64,000 nucleotides of DNA from Eopsaltria australis. Lineage: Eukaryota > Chordata > Aves > Passeriformes > Petroicidae. The position numbers were made by a program, and so were the translations under genes. Numbering within the stretch: the stretch's first letter is position 1; every line of letters starts with the position of its first letter. The notes beneath the pieces were generated by a model that was given only the letters and a program-made list of their open reading frames with translations, ran no database searches and was not told the origin of the DNA. Positions 1 to 13,866 of this stretch are shown here, piece by piece. The stretch lies in NCBI GenBank assembly GCA_034509425.1, contig JAVTVJ010000518.1:992001-1056000 (forward strand). The letters run 5' to 3'.

Positions 1-3000
1 GTAGCCAGTGAAAATGTCATTGATTACAAAGTCATATTCCTAGAACTAAACCTGAATTGTTGAACTAGCAGATTATCCCCTCAAGACTAAGAGAGAAGCC
101 AATATATTACTGCTAATATAATGTCTATCAGCAAACTTCAAGGGAATCAAATCCTTTCTCAAATTCTACATCCCTTTCAAAATTCTGATTTTCTCATAGT
201 TTAGATATAAGATGATGTCTGAAGACATGACAGCTGCATCTTCCACTGCAAACATAAATGATTTATAAAGGAAACTGACTGGCAGATAGACTTTAATGAA
301 AGAGAAAAAAACTTCATGTAATTATGTGCCCAGACTAGGCATATTACTGGATGAAATCCCTGCTATTCAAAATCAGACTCAGAAAGGAAACTACAAACAA
401 AACTCTAATTCCCTTCAAGGGGACTATATTGTGTATGTCAATGATTTGACTATTATGTATTCCCAAAATCCCAAAATTCATTAGGTCAATTTGAAACTTC
501 CAATGTTATCCCAAACACACCCATAAAAATTAGTGCTTTTCAAGCATTGTTTCCTCCAACCTCAAAAATACAGGAAGTCAATTAAACATGGCAGAAGACC
601 TTGACAGTGTTCATGGCAGTGAACAAGGATCTCTTGGCAAAACTCAGACATAAAAGGAAGCATACAGGATGTCGATGGAGGTTTAACTCACCCAGGAAGA
701 ATACAGGCACCAAGTGGTCAGTTATGGGACCAGGAAAATCAAAACTCACCTGGTATAAAATCTAGCAGGTCGTGTGAAGAGTAAGAACAACACCTTTGAT
801 AAACAGGTTTATCAGAAGAAAAACAAACATGAGGGAAAATGTGGACTGACTGCTGAATGACACAGAAGGTTATTTAACAAAATTTATGAAAAAGGCCAAG
901 GTAGGCAATGCCTTTTTCACGTAATTTTCACACATTTATGGTAAAATGATCTTCAGGAGTCCTAGACCACTGAGGGTTCTGGGAAAATCTGGAGCAAAGT
1001 AGACTTTTCATCAGTATATGACGAATAAGTTAGGAAAGGTCAGATATGTACATCTGCTTTATTTCAACATCTCTCTTTGTGAAAGTAAGAGGAAGTGCTT
1101 GCCTTTGAGAGGAGCTGAACAGCTTGACATTTTGACTGAAAAACTGGACAAGAAAATGGAGAGAATGAACATGACTTTACTATCTAAAAGTAAGCAACTC
1201 AGGTGCCTAAATACAGGAATTTAGTACAATTTTAGATGCAGTGAGGTATTTGAAATATCTCTAGAGTTCTGTTATGTCTGTTAGACATAACAAGAACCTT
1301 CTGAAGCAACAGCTGTAGGAGCTGCTATGATAGCATATAAACGTAAGATCTCAAATTACACTAAGTATGTATATTTCACCACCTGAACTGGTCCCTTAGT
1401 CTAGAAGAGTTGCTTCAGCAATTATTCTTATTTTAGAATATATCTTTTCTTTAGAATTTAAATTTGTATTCCAATAACTACTCAGAAAAACTGGATAGCA
1501 AACTAATTTTTCAACTATTAGGCAAGTCACTGACAGGTAGAATAAGATACCCATATGCCATGTATGATCATTCTCAGACTTAGGAAGTTCAGCACCTTTT
1601 TTGGCAAGTCTCTAGAAACTGCATGAGGAAACTTGATTTGTAGCTGAAGGTGTATATTGCATTACTAAAGAAAGAGGAAAAACTAGTCTTTAAAATTCAC
1701 CACTACACCATCTCAGATCTTCTGAGACTATAACCCTTAGCCTTTCTACAGATAATTGTTAGAGCTAATGAGTTTAAAAGTATGTTCCAAGTCATTAATT
1801 AAAGGATAAAAGCAGTAAGAAAATAATTTTAGCTGATATGTTCTAGGAGAAATCTTAATGCTTGTAAGTGTCAACAAATAAAACATTCTTAAATAAAACA
1901 TTTAGTAGAAAAATATGCCAGCTGAAACATTGAGATACACAGCACAAAATACAGTATTTCAACACCCTCTGTAGAAAGAAAGAACAGGGAACATAACAGG
2001 GTGTAACAAGGAAAACTGACATTGCCAAATAAAAATTTACTTTGCTTTACACATTGAACTCATGTTTTAAAGAAGTTCTTAAGTTCAAAACAGATTTTTT
2101 CATAGTATCAGAACAACACTACATCTCTAAACAGTATTCTGTTCTGTGCTGACTTGGTGCAAACTCAACTAGTGAAGGCAGAGAAGGTAAATGGAGGTTG
2201 TATATTTGGAAAGATGTTTTGCTGATGTTGCCTAATTTTGGAAGATAGGCATGCATATCAAGAAAACTGAGAGTATATTATACAGCTGAGCTATATGCAT
2301 GGAATGCAAAAATCTAAATTCTGTACATAATTGAGATTTATCATCAGACCTACATCAAATTTGTTGAAATTCTCAGTCAATTAGTTTTTGAGGCTAGTTT
2401 GATAAACATTTTTTCACAACTTGAAACAAGTCTATATTTCATTAAATTACTTACCTCTTTGGTATTTAGTCTGTTGTTAGCTGAACTGAAATGACACTAT
2501 GAAATCTACAGTTGTACACAAACTATTTGACATTGTATGTGGAAAAGAAATGATGGCATTTTACTCTTTCCAGAGGTATTTCACATATTGAATTTTCCTA
2601 GCTCTTTTGGACTTTCTGGCATCCACATCCCCAGAGAATTTTGGTCTAATTAAATTGTGAATACATCAAAAATGCCACTGAGATACCCAAGGACTTCAAG
2701 AGACCACAATTCTACAGTATCAAGCAGTACATAGCACGCATTGTATTGCATAGTTATTCTTGTATCAGTGGAATAAGTTCTTTTCAGGTGCATCATGGTC
2801 TGCTTATCCTATCCAGGAACTTTGGCTGTAGCAGACAAACTAACCAAGCTGTTGTTAAAGAAGAAGTGGGAAAAAAATGATTGACCACCTGTCCCAAACA
2901 ACAGAACTAACATTGAATAGTTTTTGTGTGCTCAGGGGCATAGACAGAAAGCTGTACAAACAATCTGTTGACCATAAGAAGTGCAAGCTTTTAGAGGTGT

Positions 3001-6000
3001 TCTGAATAAGCAGATACTGAGCACTGAAAAAGAACACAAAATACACAACATTAGTGCAGTTTGAATGGCCTGGTAACCAAGGAAGTATTCCCTTTCCAGT
3101 CTTATAGATAGGGAACTCATTAGGGAATGTTGAAAAGGAAAAACCTGAGAGACTCTGAAGGCACCCTTAAATCCTTTCCCAGGTTTACATAATGCAGCAC
3201 TGGAATGACTGTGCTGATCTGCCCAACTTTTCTTCTGGATTCTGGGATCTCTCACAGAGAAAGGGGAAGTTATGTAGTCCATACAATTGCATGTAGTTGT
3301 GATTAAAGTATTTTGGTTTTCCAACCCTTCACATTATTTTGTCTTAAAGAACAAAGAAAGGGTTTTAAAGTAATTGATGACATGGATCCCTAGTTTGGTC
3401 TAAAGCATCCATCACACTTCACAATAGCACTCATGTTTTACACACTCTAGAATTCAATTTTTTTTCTTTATGCAGTGTGGAGGCTCTCCTATTCTTTAGT
3501 ACCAGAGATCCAGATTTAAGAAATACAAGAACCCATGACTCAGCTAAAATTTTAGCATCTAAAAACTAACTTCAGAGCTTGAATACAGATTTTGTTCTAA
3601 TGTCAGTATTTTAATCAGTATAATTTCCTCTTAATAAAACAACACCTGTAGTGTTAGATGCTGGCAGCTTTCTCCTCTGCTTCCAGTAAAGAACAAACCA
3701 TTTTCTGACCTAAAGAAATTTGCTGGACCCAGATGCCAGAGTGTTTAATGAAAGTGAATAGTATTATCCCTAACATCAAATATACCCCACTTACTTTCCT
3801 TAGTCATGCTGAAGATCATTAATTTTAGTGAATGACTGCTTCACTACAGAATAGAATGAACTGCATACCATATAATGACTTTCTTGTATCCGCAGCTGGC
3901 TTCAAAATTGGCAAACATTGTCATTCAAGCCATGACAGGTAGAGCAGACCATCAGACTTTTGATATTTTTATAATAACCAACAATTTTATTCCAGATTGA
4001 TTAGTTTAAAAACAAATATCAAAACACCACTTCACACATTAAAAATTTCCAGGTTTTAGCATGAAATAACAAGGGTAGCAGAAAAGTGTAACGAGAATGT
4101 TTAAAGAAAAGCAAAAAAACTTTCCTGAAATCTTGTTATCCAGGTAAAGTGCTCATACTTGTACATGAATAGTAGTTGTCAACTGGTTTTCAGTCAAGGA
4201 GAATGGTCAATGATTAAGTGATGGTTTTATTCTAATAATCCATCATTTATTCATAAACCTGCAGATGTTAGTTTTCTAGAATTAATTTCATCCTACGTGA
4301 AAAGCTGTAAAACTTCTACACATATTACATGAAGATCACGAGGTCACATTCTTACCAATGCTTTGTTTAAAAGTCATGCCATTTTGTTAGTAGCTGCTGT
4401 TGGATGTAGCTATTGTCTTATTTCTCTGTCACTAGTATTCTAATTTAACTCTGTGATGATATGTGACCTAGTATATTCCTTAGTTATTTATTTCCATTTT
4501 TAGTATTTTAAATGGCACCATGTGATACAAAAAATAATCAAAGTATTTTTTGTTTGCACACAAGTACATTTAAGAATGCATTCATGCATCACATGTAGTT
4601 TATGTGCATGCATTCATATATAATATATGCACATGGAAGTTGTAGCCATGCATTTGAATCCAAAGCATTCAGTGTAAATATAAGCATTTTTTCTCTCCCT
4701 TGAAGAAAGCACTGTTATATGTTGAAATTTTCACTCATTTTAAATTTTCAGTATTCTGAAGACTGAAACAGTGAGAAAAATTCTTAAAAAAACCCCAGGT
4801 TTCTTGTTCAGAAAAATTCTAAGAAATATATTCTTCAGCTGTTATAGCAGTGTAACTTAGAACTTGTGCTCCTACATAAAAATTTGTAAAACCCTTAAAA
4901 CATAGATTTTAATTCCAACAATTATAACAATTTTGAAAATAAATATTTCAGTGTTATTATTTTTATTCATAAATTCTATTTTTTAAATTAAGAATAATCT
5001 TAAACTTGTATCCTGCCTCAATAAGCATTTAATTATATTATAAATGTAGAAAAGCCTCAACAGTAGGAATGAAAGAACTGCTTCCTTTTATCTTGGAGTT
5101 GAGTCTTATTTATAAGCAAGACCTGAGTTTGAATGTTACCTGGGAGATCCCAAATAGAGAATAAGTCGTAAGCAGTTTAGAAAAGCAGTAAGGCAAAATG
5201 TACCTGTCAATTTTGATACCACTAGGTCAAACTTAGTAGGAATGAATTAGAGTCTGCCATTTAGCAGTGTAAAGCTCTATTAAATGAATGAAATAGGTAA
5301 TTGCATAATTAATATCAACATCAACAATATTGGATACTTTGAATATTTTAAAGTTAAATTATTTTTCAAGCAGTCTTCTAGGCACAAACAAATCAGGGAA
5401 CATCATTCTAAGTGAGTTCCCTAAACACCTACTTTTTAATGGTTTGTTATGGCTGAGAGATATCACTCTGTTCTCTGGTGAAATGTTTTCTTGTTAAAGC
5501 TATGTGAGTGTTTCCTAAAAAAAAGAAAAAAATTTATTGCTCATTTAGTGACTTCAGTGAATTTTGTCCTACAAAAAGAAAAGTATCTCCATATCGTCCA
5601 TTTTCTAACACAGAATCACACACCGATTGATCTGTTTCTCTTTTTCATTGGTTTGCCTAGTTTATTTGTTTGTCTATTCTATTGAAAAGAAATTGATCTG
5701 AAGACTGAATGTTTCCACGTAGTCATCCTGTCCTTACAAGATTACTTACATCCCTACAGGACTGTACGGAACTTATTCAACTAAATTTAGACTTCTATAA
5801 TGTACATCCCTATATTCAGGCTAGGTCCCATAGGCTCCTGCTGTCCTAACTGAAAAGAAATAGGGTCTTTTAAAATAAAATTCACTTCATATTAAAAGTA
5901 GGTCTGATATATTGCTCCTTAGAAGTACCCGTTTCCCTTCATTAATTATGAAGGAAGCCTTGGTGATTAATTCAGATGAAGACATTTAGGCTATACATAT

Positions 6001-6423
6001 CTGATGGCTGCTTCAGTTACCTTAACACAGACATCTGGCAACATTTCAGATGCCCTAGGTTATCCAAGGGCAGCTGCATGAGACTGGAAATTATAACATA
6101 AATCTCGTGAGAGAAGCCAGTCCTTTCAAAGGGTGAGCTGGAAATCCAGCAGGGTTCATTAAGAAACCTCACATGAGCTACTTAGGAAAACTCATCAAGT
6201 CCTGTGGGTATTTTCAGTTCCAGATTAGTTGCCTGCAACTGAGTGCATATTAAATGTTCTGAGTAACTATTGCAAAAAATTAAGTGTACTTTATCAATCT
6301 ACTGTTTTCCAGTCTTCACAGACTGTATAAACTAAGCAAACAATATCAGAGGTTAAAAACTCTGGCTACTACTTACATTTAAACACCTAATTTCACACGC
6401 TGGCAATCTGAAAGTAAATCTAA
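1..6423. other. Gene-free AT-rich sequence
   Basis: No gene or recognisable transposable element is seen. Open frames here reach at most 130 codons (minus strand, 2932-3324), overlap each other in different frames and show no known domain, so they are read as chance frames. The only local structure noted is a short hairpin at 1266-1297. Around 4580-4640 there are repeated 'atgcattcat'-like words that make weak self-complementarity. Confidence 0.7.
1266..1297. other. Short hairpin-forming inverted repeat
   Basis: A nine-base perfect stem (gttatgtct / agacataac) closes on a three-base loop. After a single-base bulge the stem continues for five more pairs (gttct / agaac). At 32 nt in all it is too short for a typical microRNA precursor, and no known RNA family is recognised. 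Confidence 0.5.
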
Positions 6424-6597
6424 CTAGACCAGGTTGCTCAAAGCCACATCCAGCCTTCCCTTGAACACTTCCCGGGATGAAACATCCACAGCTTCTCTGG
6501 GCAACCTATTCTGGTGCCTCACCACCCTCTCAATAAAGAATTTATTTCTGCTAATATCTGATCTAAACCTACTCCCATTCAGTTTAAGGCCCTCTCC
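6424..6597 (-). mobile_element. CR1 LINE fragment, 3'-UTR region, minus orientation
   Basis: The plus strand reads as the reverse complement of the avian CR1 3' region. It runs through the stretch resembling 'aggttgctcaaagcc', the 'cttctctgggcaacct' block, the 'gtgcctcaccaccctc' block and the 'cagtttaaggcc' block, as I remember the family. The last ~70 nt of a normal CR1 (the 'ccttccaacc...ttctatgatt' tail) are absent on the left side. This is unusual, because CR1 copies are normally truncated at the 5' end and keep the 3' tail. A 64-codon open frame across it (6434-6628) is not a gene. Confidence 0.85.
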
Positions 6598-9500
6598 AGC
6601 TTTCTCTGGCTATATCAAACCTATTTAAATCCATACACATTTCAAAGTTAAATAAATCAACATTTTCCAAAAGATCTCTGGAAAATTTCAGCAAGTTTTA
6701 AGCAAGTTTTAAGTGTAAGTTTTATTCACACATTTACATGTTGGAATAATATACACTTTTGAATTAGACTAGGTTCTACTTCTAATTTACTGTCTTTTTA
6801 AGAAAGGTAGGGAACATATGGCCCAGTTGAGACATAAACTCTGAAAATCACCTTTATTAACCGGTGACACCCAAGCAATTAAGAAAGAGCAAATATGGGT
6901 GATGAGAAGAAAGTAGGTGACTTGAATGAGCACTGGAAACTATATCAAGAATTATTTAATTAGCTAGGTAAACACACTTAACTAATCAGACTTTTCTTGT
7001 GCTGTTTAAATCTCCTTCCCACAACCTTCTGCCTTCTTTTCCCTCGTTGTTCCAGTTCTTTCTTTCTTTCTTCCTTTCCTTACTGTTTATCTAATTCACT
7101 GTTATTTTCTCTTCCCCTACCTTGCTGCTGGAAGTTCTCATATACCTCTACCTTTCAGTTTTCTCCTTGTTTATTTTTGCACTATATTGTATTTGAGTCT
7201 TATTCTCCAATATTCTAGTTTTCTTTTTATTCTAGCTTCACAATGAGGGCTTTTATTGCTCTTTCTTCTTTGCTCTTGCAACTCTGAGAAATCTTCTTCA
7301 TTGTTCCTTTTGAATGCTTTTCCTTTAATTCCTGAAATCTTTCTCAGTTTCATTCATTCTTTACTAATATTTCATGAAAATAATCTGAATTTAATAGTCT
7401 GATTTTTAAAATCTGATTTTAATTATCTGGTCTTAACAGATTATAATGTTTGATGTGACTAAGAAAAGCCTGCTCAGAAAGACAAAGTGCCTGTGAATCT
7501 AGATACACTCTATAGCTTTATCATAAAAGCACAGTTCTTTCTTTGTTACTGCTTTTGTGAAATTCTTTCTCTTTTGGTATATGATAACACAGTTATGTAT
7601 AACTTTCTGGTTTTTTTGTTTTTGTTTTTGTTTTTGTTTTTTTTATAAGACTAAAAAAAAGTTAGTCTTCAGTTGTCCTGATGTGGAAACTTATAGTTTT
7701 CTCACTTGTTTTTAATAAAGCAAGATTTATTGTTTTTTCCTGTCTGCTACATGCACATATACATTTGACTAAAAGAATATATCCATTTGACTGAAGCCAT
7801 CTGTCAGTACCAGGCCAAAAATCTAAAACTAATGGAGTAGCATGTGCTTTAAATATGAGCAGTATCTTCCCTGATGACAACATCATTCTTTAACTAAAAC
7901 AATAGTCTCAGAAGAATACTAAATACTGAGGAAATGTTACAATATAAAATAAATCTACTTTAGCAGATAAGAATGTAAGAAAAATAACAGGAAAAAAATC
8001 TTCTTAAATTCTAATGGATTCATAGACTTAAATAAATAGTTAGACAACTGTTATCACTTGTGGGCCAAAAGGTGTTCACAACTACTCTAACATGAATTTT
8101 AGTTAATCCCAAATGACTTCAACACAGCAACTGCATTAAAAAATTAAAAAAATAAAACCATAATAATTCTTTGGATTATTAAGGCTTTTTTTTTTTTTAC
8201 CATAATATGTTGAAATTAGTTCCTCCCCAAATTTCTCACTTATAACTTTGTGTTTTTTTTTTTTTTTTTAAATACTGGATTCCCTGTCCTCACTGAAATT
8301 TAAGTTCAGATGCTGTCAACATTGCAGACATTGTGTCCTGTTTCAGCTTCATCCCCAGAAGTACAATTTGCATACATATAGAACTGCAGATTAATAGGTA
8401 TTAAAAAATATCTTAAAAGTAGCCAAACCCTTCCATTTCTCATTAAAAACTAATTCCTATGCAGTTATTCTTGGTTTTTACCTTTTCAGCCAATGTGCTC
8501 TTACTAAAAACATATGGCAGGGAAATATTAGTTATTGAAAGTTTCATAGTAAATACATTCTCTACCAAGAGTAGAGATAGACCATGGAAACAGACCCATT
8601 ATCCAGTCTCAAATACAGTTTTCTTGAATGGGAAGTGACTCTTAGGAAAATTTACCACGGTACTTCCTAGGAAAAATTTCCCACTTTTAGTAGTATCTCA
8701 AGGACTTCTCTTAGTAGAAGTGAAAACTGCAAATATAATTGTTTCAGCTAAATTTTATTGTCTACAGAAATAATGTCTAAACTTAAGCTGGTCACTCTAA
8801 GATTCTTTTAAAATTGAAAGAGACAAATAAATGCATTTTTGTGTGATGCGTATTAAGATTGCCACCCTAGGAAGAAGTTAATTAATCTCTAAAGCTAGAC
8901 TTATTCAGTGTGCACCATGAATCCCACGTAAGAATATTTGATGAATTTCTTTTCAGTAAATATGTCTAAACCTTTTTTTATCTGTTTGTTTCTGGATTTT
9001 AGCATCTATGTTTCTGTTATCTGAAAGTCCAGTAAATATTATTCCTCGGCTTTTCTTTGGATCCATTTAGGAGTTATGTTTTGAAGGTAAAGGAGCCAAA
9101 ATTATGGAGTTGAATTCTGAGAAATGTCCATACAAAAAATAATGAGACATTTGAGAAATTTCTAAATATAACCAAGACACTAGCACTGAACACAGAGATG
9201 TAGCAGTGCCAGTATAGGAATTACAATGTAAATCTTATTTTTTCTATATTTTGAAAAATGTTGCACAAATGTTTGTTTGGTGTAATGTCAGATATCAGAC
9301 TATTTGCATTACTCTGTGTCAGAGTCTGAAACCATAAGATTAAAAAAAAAAAACAAAACAGAAATAAAAACTGTGACTTTGTAATTCTAAACTTGTTCAT
9401 TTAAAAATTAACTTTCCCACAAACAAGCCCACCTTACCTACTGTAAGTCCTATATATAAATATTTTTTTATTCTTTGTTGTATCAAATAAAAAGTCAGTT

Positions 9501-12500
9501 ATGATTTTTATTCTTTTGACAATTTCTGTGTTGCAGATAGTTCATTTTTTAAATCTTTGCAATATAAGTTTTTTAGTAATTAACTTTTGAGAGGTCTAAA
9601 GTGACCCCAAATATGAACATCATTAAGAGAAAAACATATTTCCACTTACACTTTTTGTGTTTTAGCTCAACCACTATTGTGCTTGACACACTTGAGTTAG
9701 ATGGAAAATTGGTTGTTTCTATAGCTACTATGATTTCTGAGTGATATTCTGTGAGGAACACTGAGTTCTTATTTTATACCAAAGGGATTATTTTAATGAA
9801 AGTGTAGTCATGTAGGACAGTGTATCAGCACGAAAAGCATGATGCATTACATAGAATCACTTTTCTAAACAAACAAACAAACCTAAAGCCAAAGACCAAA
9901 AAACCAACCAATAAACTTAACATAACACACCTGTATTTAATTTTGTAACAAAGGTGAGCATCCAGGAGACCAAACATCAATATATGAAACTGATTGGCAA
10001 AATAGTCCAATACATTGAAAATAATTACTTATTACAGCGTGTGAACAGTGAATGGATATTTTTACTGTCTGCATACAAGTTATTCAGATATTCATTCATC
10101 ATTTATCTGAAGAATTTCTAACATAATTGAAAACAGGCTTGTTTAGCTCTGAAAAAAATAATCCAAAATGGCAAACAAAGATAAATCTTGGTATCTCAAT
10201 TTTTTTATTATGCAAATCATTTTACCAGTTTAAATTGAAATATGTGCTCTGTCTATTTACTAACCACATATGCATGCATTCATATAAACTCCAAAAATTC
10301 CAGGGAATGGGTACTCAAGCATTTTACTTATTAGTAAATGACTATATATCTCAGGTTTCTATAAATAGACAATATTTTTGAAAATATAACTCTCCCATAT
10401 ATACTCTGACATTTACAGGAAAAGAAGCCTTTTCAGTTTTTAAAATATTCCTGTAGTGATGCAGTTTTAGTTAATGTGTCCAGTTGTTTCTTTTAAGCCA
10501 CAAGCGTGGTTTCCAGAGGTCTGCAGTAGACTTAACGGTAAGAACGTTTGATTCTGACTTTAACCTGGGACACAATTGCAATATAAATACTAAGGATTAT
10601 AGAAGACATAAAGGAGAACAGGGGAAAAAAAGCCCAAAAAACGCCCAAGAAATTCAAACAAAAAAACCAAGGATTCCTACTACCTTCAAATATCCAGAGG
10701 TTATGTACTTCAAAATTCATGGCTCACAAGAGAGCAGAAAATCCAATGTGGAGATATTATATTGTGAAGAAGGGGGTTGAAGTAGATTTGTGTTTCTTGC
10801 AAAAGGAATGTTGCTTTCTCCTTTGCAGGCTTGAATAGGACAGGAAATTTTGAAAGAAGATGTAGTTGCTGTTACAGGTAATTCTCAGATTATTCTTTTC
10901 TGCATGTGGGAAACACAGTAAAAGCAGTTTGTGTCCAAAGTCTGACATTTTTTAGTGTAACTCAGTACTCTGACAACAAATCTTTCCATGATTTTGGTTG
11001 ATCATAAAGACATAATTTATGCCTGTACAGAAAATATAGTATCTTTCTCATATATTATCTTTTCTCTCCTTATCCTCTTTCAGAATATTTTTGGTGTGTA
11101 TCCACAATGCATTGAAAGACTGAAAAGTTTTGCTTGTTTTCACATTTCCCAGACTATTTTATTTTCTCTATTTTTTCTGCAAAAGTCCAGTGATAGAATA
11201 TAAAAACCTTTGGAGCTACACTGCATGGTAAGTAAAGCAGTACCTGGAATGAGTCTCAGGCATTTGCAGGTAGTCACGCCATTTAATATTGCAAAAGAAG
11301 AAACAATAATAATCTGTATCTGACATTTTGTTATTGTGGTATTACACTTCACTAATCAGGCTTCATTAACAATGTAACCAAAAAGACAAATCTTTTATTG
11401 TGTTACCTTAGTGTACTGTTAAAGAAACAAACACTAGCTACTCTCCACAACACAGAAAAATCTGTAATACTCACAAAAATATTTTTTTCTATTCGGTTAT
11501 TGAATAAACTAATTGGTGTAACTTATATGTATTAAGTTCAAGTTTACTGAAAAAAAATCCTGCTATTTCAAATGCTTGGGTTTCTGATAAAAATGTAAAA
11601 AATATTGACTGTGTGTGACCTGATTTTTCTGAGATAAGAGGTCATTACTAATTACTTACTGTATACCTGAATAACAACCTTTTGTATGCAAATGTATATA
11701 GAAGTTAAATGACAGTAATTACAATAATGTTCCTCTAATTCTGATAGGAAGAGAGATTTATCTTATTGACCTATTTCATCTTGATATTGTGTTAACTGTT
11801 TGTTAAAATAAATGTGCAATGAATAATTTCTATGAGTATGTTTGCCTTGAATTATTTTAGCAGGTAGTCCTTGAAAACAAATGAAGTATAAAAGGCAGAC
11901 CTAAAAATCTCTGCATTTCAAAAATATGTCTGCTACACTAACAGTTTACAAATGCAAAGGACTTTCTGGCCCAATAAAAGTACTACATGATTACTGTCCA
12001 TAATAATCCATACAACATCATGTTACCAATTTTACCTGATGAAAAGCTTTATTGTCTTGAATAACCCAGAGATTTCACCTCTCGGTGGTCCTGATTTCTC
12101 TGAAGACATCATCGGAAAACCTCAGACTAAGAAGGAAAGCAACATAGTGGTGCCCCTTTCCTATGTATTTCTTTCCCCAGTTTTCATTTTATTTCCTGAC
12201 ATTTACTCTTGACTGTCAGGGAGAGCTGATATGGTTTTCTTTGATTTAAATTTTATGAGTAAGCCAGTTTTTCTTTGTTCATATTTCTTATTTGATATCA
12301 TTGGCAATCAAAAGCAGATAAACAACCTCCAGGGCATCAAAAATATTTGTTCAAAATGTTAGGATGTTCGATTGATAAGATTTTTTAGTGGGTGTTTTGC
12401 TATTGAATTATATTAGGCATAGTTTCATAATACAATTTTTAAAGTTTTGCTAAGATTTAGAGCTCTCTCTTGTAAGTATTTTTTAAGCAAGAGTCATTAT

Positions 12501-13312
12501 TTCTTGCTGTGACTGTCAGAATGTCATCTTCATTAACACAAAGGAATTCCTTACCTTCACAATCTTATTTCTATGATGTTTAGCCTCAATGTATGTCTCA
12601 TGATTAAATAACAGATGTATAACTGTTTTGCAGATATGAATTTTACTAATCAGATCCAGCATCCTTATGTGGAAGGGGACAGTATATCCCATATCAAAGT
12701 CTGGACTACTTTTAAGGATAATTCTAGAATCAGCTCAATTTTACCATCATAAAGAGTTAGTAAAGGCTGCTGGTCTGATAGCCAGTTTTTGCTTATTTGA
12801 TAGAATGGGATATTAATCAGAAGAATGCATTATTCAGCCTGTACCTTTTGTCTTCTGCTTAACATCCAAAAACATTGATACATGCAAATGAATTCTGGAA
12901 ACATGACTTTTTCCTTTATTACTTTTCTCAGGGAATAGCTGAGCTTTTTTGTGTGTCTCCTGCCTATTGAAAAGATACCTTTAACAAAAAAAGAAACATG
13001 GAAAAGGTCAGTTGAATTTAAAATGCTTCCATTAATATTTTTTCTTTTATTTTACAATCTGTAACAAAGAACTTTAACAAAGAGTTTGAATCCTTTCTTT
13101 TCTGTAATTTGGACTGGTGCTGTTCATGCACTTAGATACACAGCAGCCTTCCCTTTTCTGATTCAGAAGGGAGCTGTCATTATCTTGCCCAAGTGTTGAA
13201 AAGAAGTTCTTTGAGAAAACTGCTTCAAAAGTACATGTATTTGTAGGAAAAATAATGCTGTCTAATTATGAGCTGTTGTTACCATCGCAACCTGGAACTA
13301 TCTGTGTGCATG
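6598..13312. other. Gene-free AT-rich sequence with homopolymer tracts
   Basis: Nothing coding is supported. The span contains a T/G tract at 7610-7645, T runs near 8188-8200 and 8252-8269, and an A/C-rich stretch near 9868-9912 containing repeated 'aaac' units. Frames such as 10484-10780 (98 codons, lysine-rich) include A-rich low-complexity sequence and have an antiparallel partner frame, which argues against coding. Confidence 0.65.
7610..7645. repeat. (TTTTTG)n low-complexity tract
   Basis: Runs of five or more T separated by single G are repeated about four times and end in a T run. It may be a decayed poly-T tract or a simple repeat. No flanking transposable element is recognised. Confidence 0.8.
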
Positions 13313-13317
13313 CACAA

Positions 13318-13350
<33 letters not shown>

Positions 13351-13354
13351 CATA
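13313..13354. repeat. (CA)n microsatellite
   Basis: About 42 bp of CA dinucleotides are interrupted by two 'caaaca' variants. The 103-codon frame 13255-13566 reads through it as a Thr-His run and is not taken as a gene. Confidence 0.95.
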
Positions 13355-13816
13355 CATTGTATCTCTCTCTTAATGCATATTTAATGACACATAAAATTGG
13401 GAATCTTTACCCCTGCTTCCACATGGAAATTTGTCTTTTTGACAAGAAAATTACTTCTGGAATATTTTATGATATGTATAGGCTTACAACAGTCCATTCT
13501 CCATTACAGGAAAGGCTGTGCACCTTGTCCTGCCAAGTAGAAAGCTTTCTGTTTGACAGGATTTAAGGACAATGAAGGTAGTTTAGATAACAGTGGAGTA
13601 AAAATACTAAAACTTCATTTAGTTTTGTTCACAATTTCAAAACAATGAAAAAACATGTTATTACAACAGGGAATCAAGCATAAAAAGCCTATTGAGCAAT
13701 ATAAAGCAAAAATATTCATTATTCATTAGTAGTGTTAGTCTTATTTTGTAACTGCCTAACATTAAAATGATCATTCTTATGTTGTAGGAAGTCAAACAGA
13801 TGGAATTAAAGACGCA

Positions 13817-13866
13817 CACAAATAAAACAAAGAAAACAAATAAAACCAAACAAACACAAACAAACA
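13817..13866. repeat. A/C-rich low-complexity tract
   Basis: About 50 bp made almost only of A and C, with aaac/aaat units such as 'aaacaaacacaaacaaac'. It creates mirror-image chance frames on both strands (13800-13988 plus, 13661-13870 minus). Confidence 0.8.

Noticed and set aside
2932..3324. 130-codon minus-strand open frame
   Set aside because: No recognisable domain, it overlaps another frame, and there is no supporting gene context; its length is compatible with chance in a 64 kb window.
4580..4640. A cruciform or microRNA-like hairpin from repeated atgcattcat words
   Set aside because: Pairing is imperfect and short, and better explained by local AT-rich word repetition.
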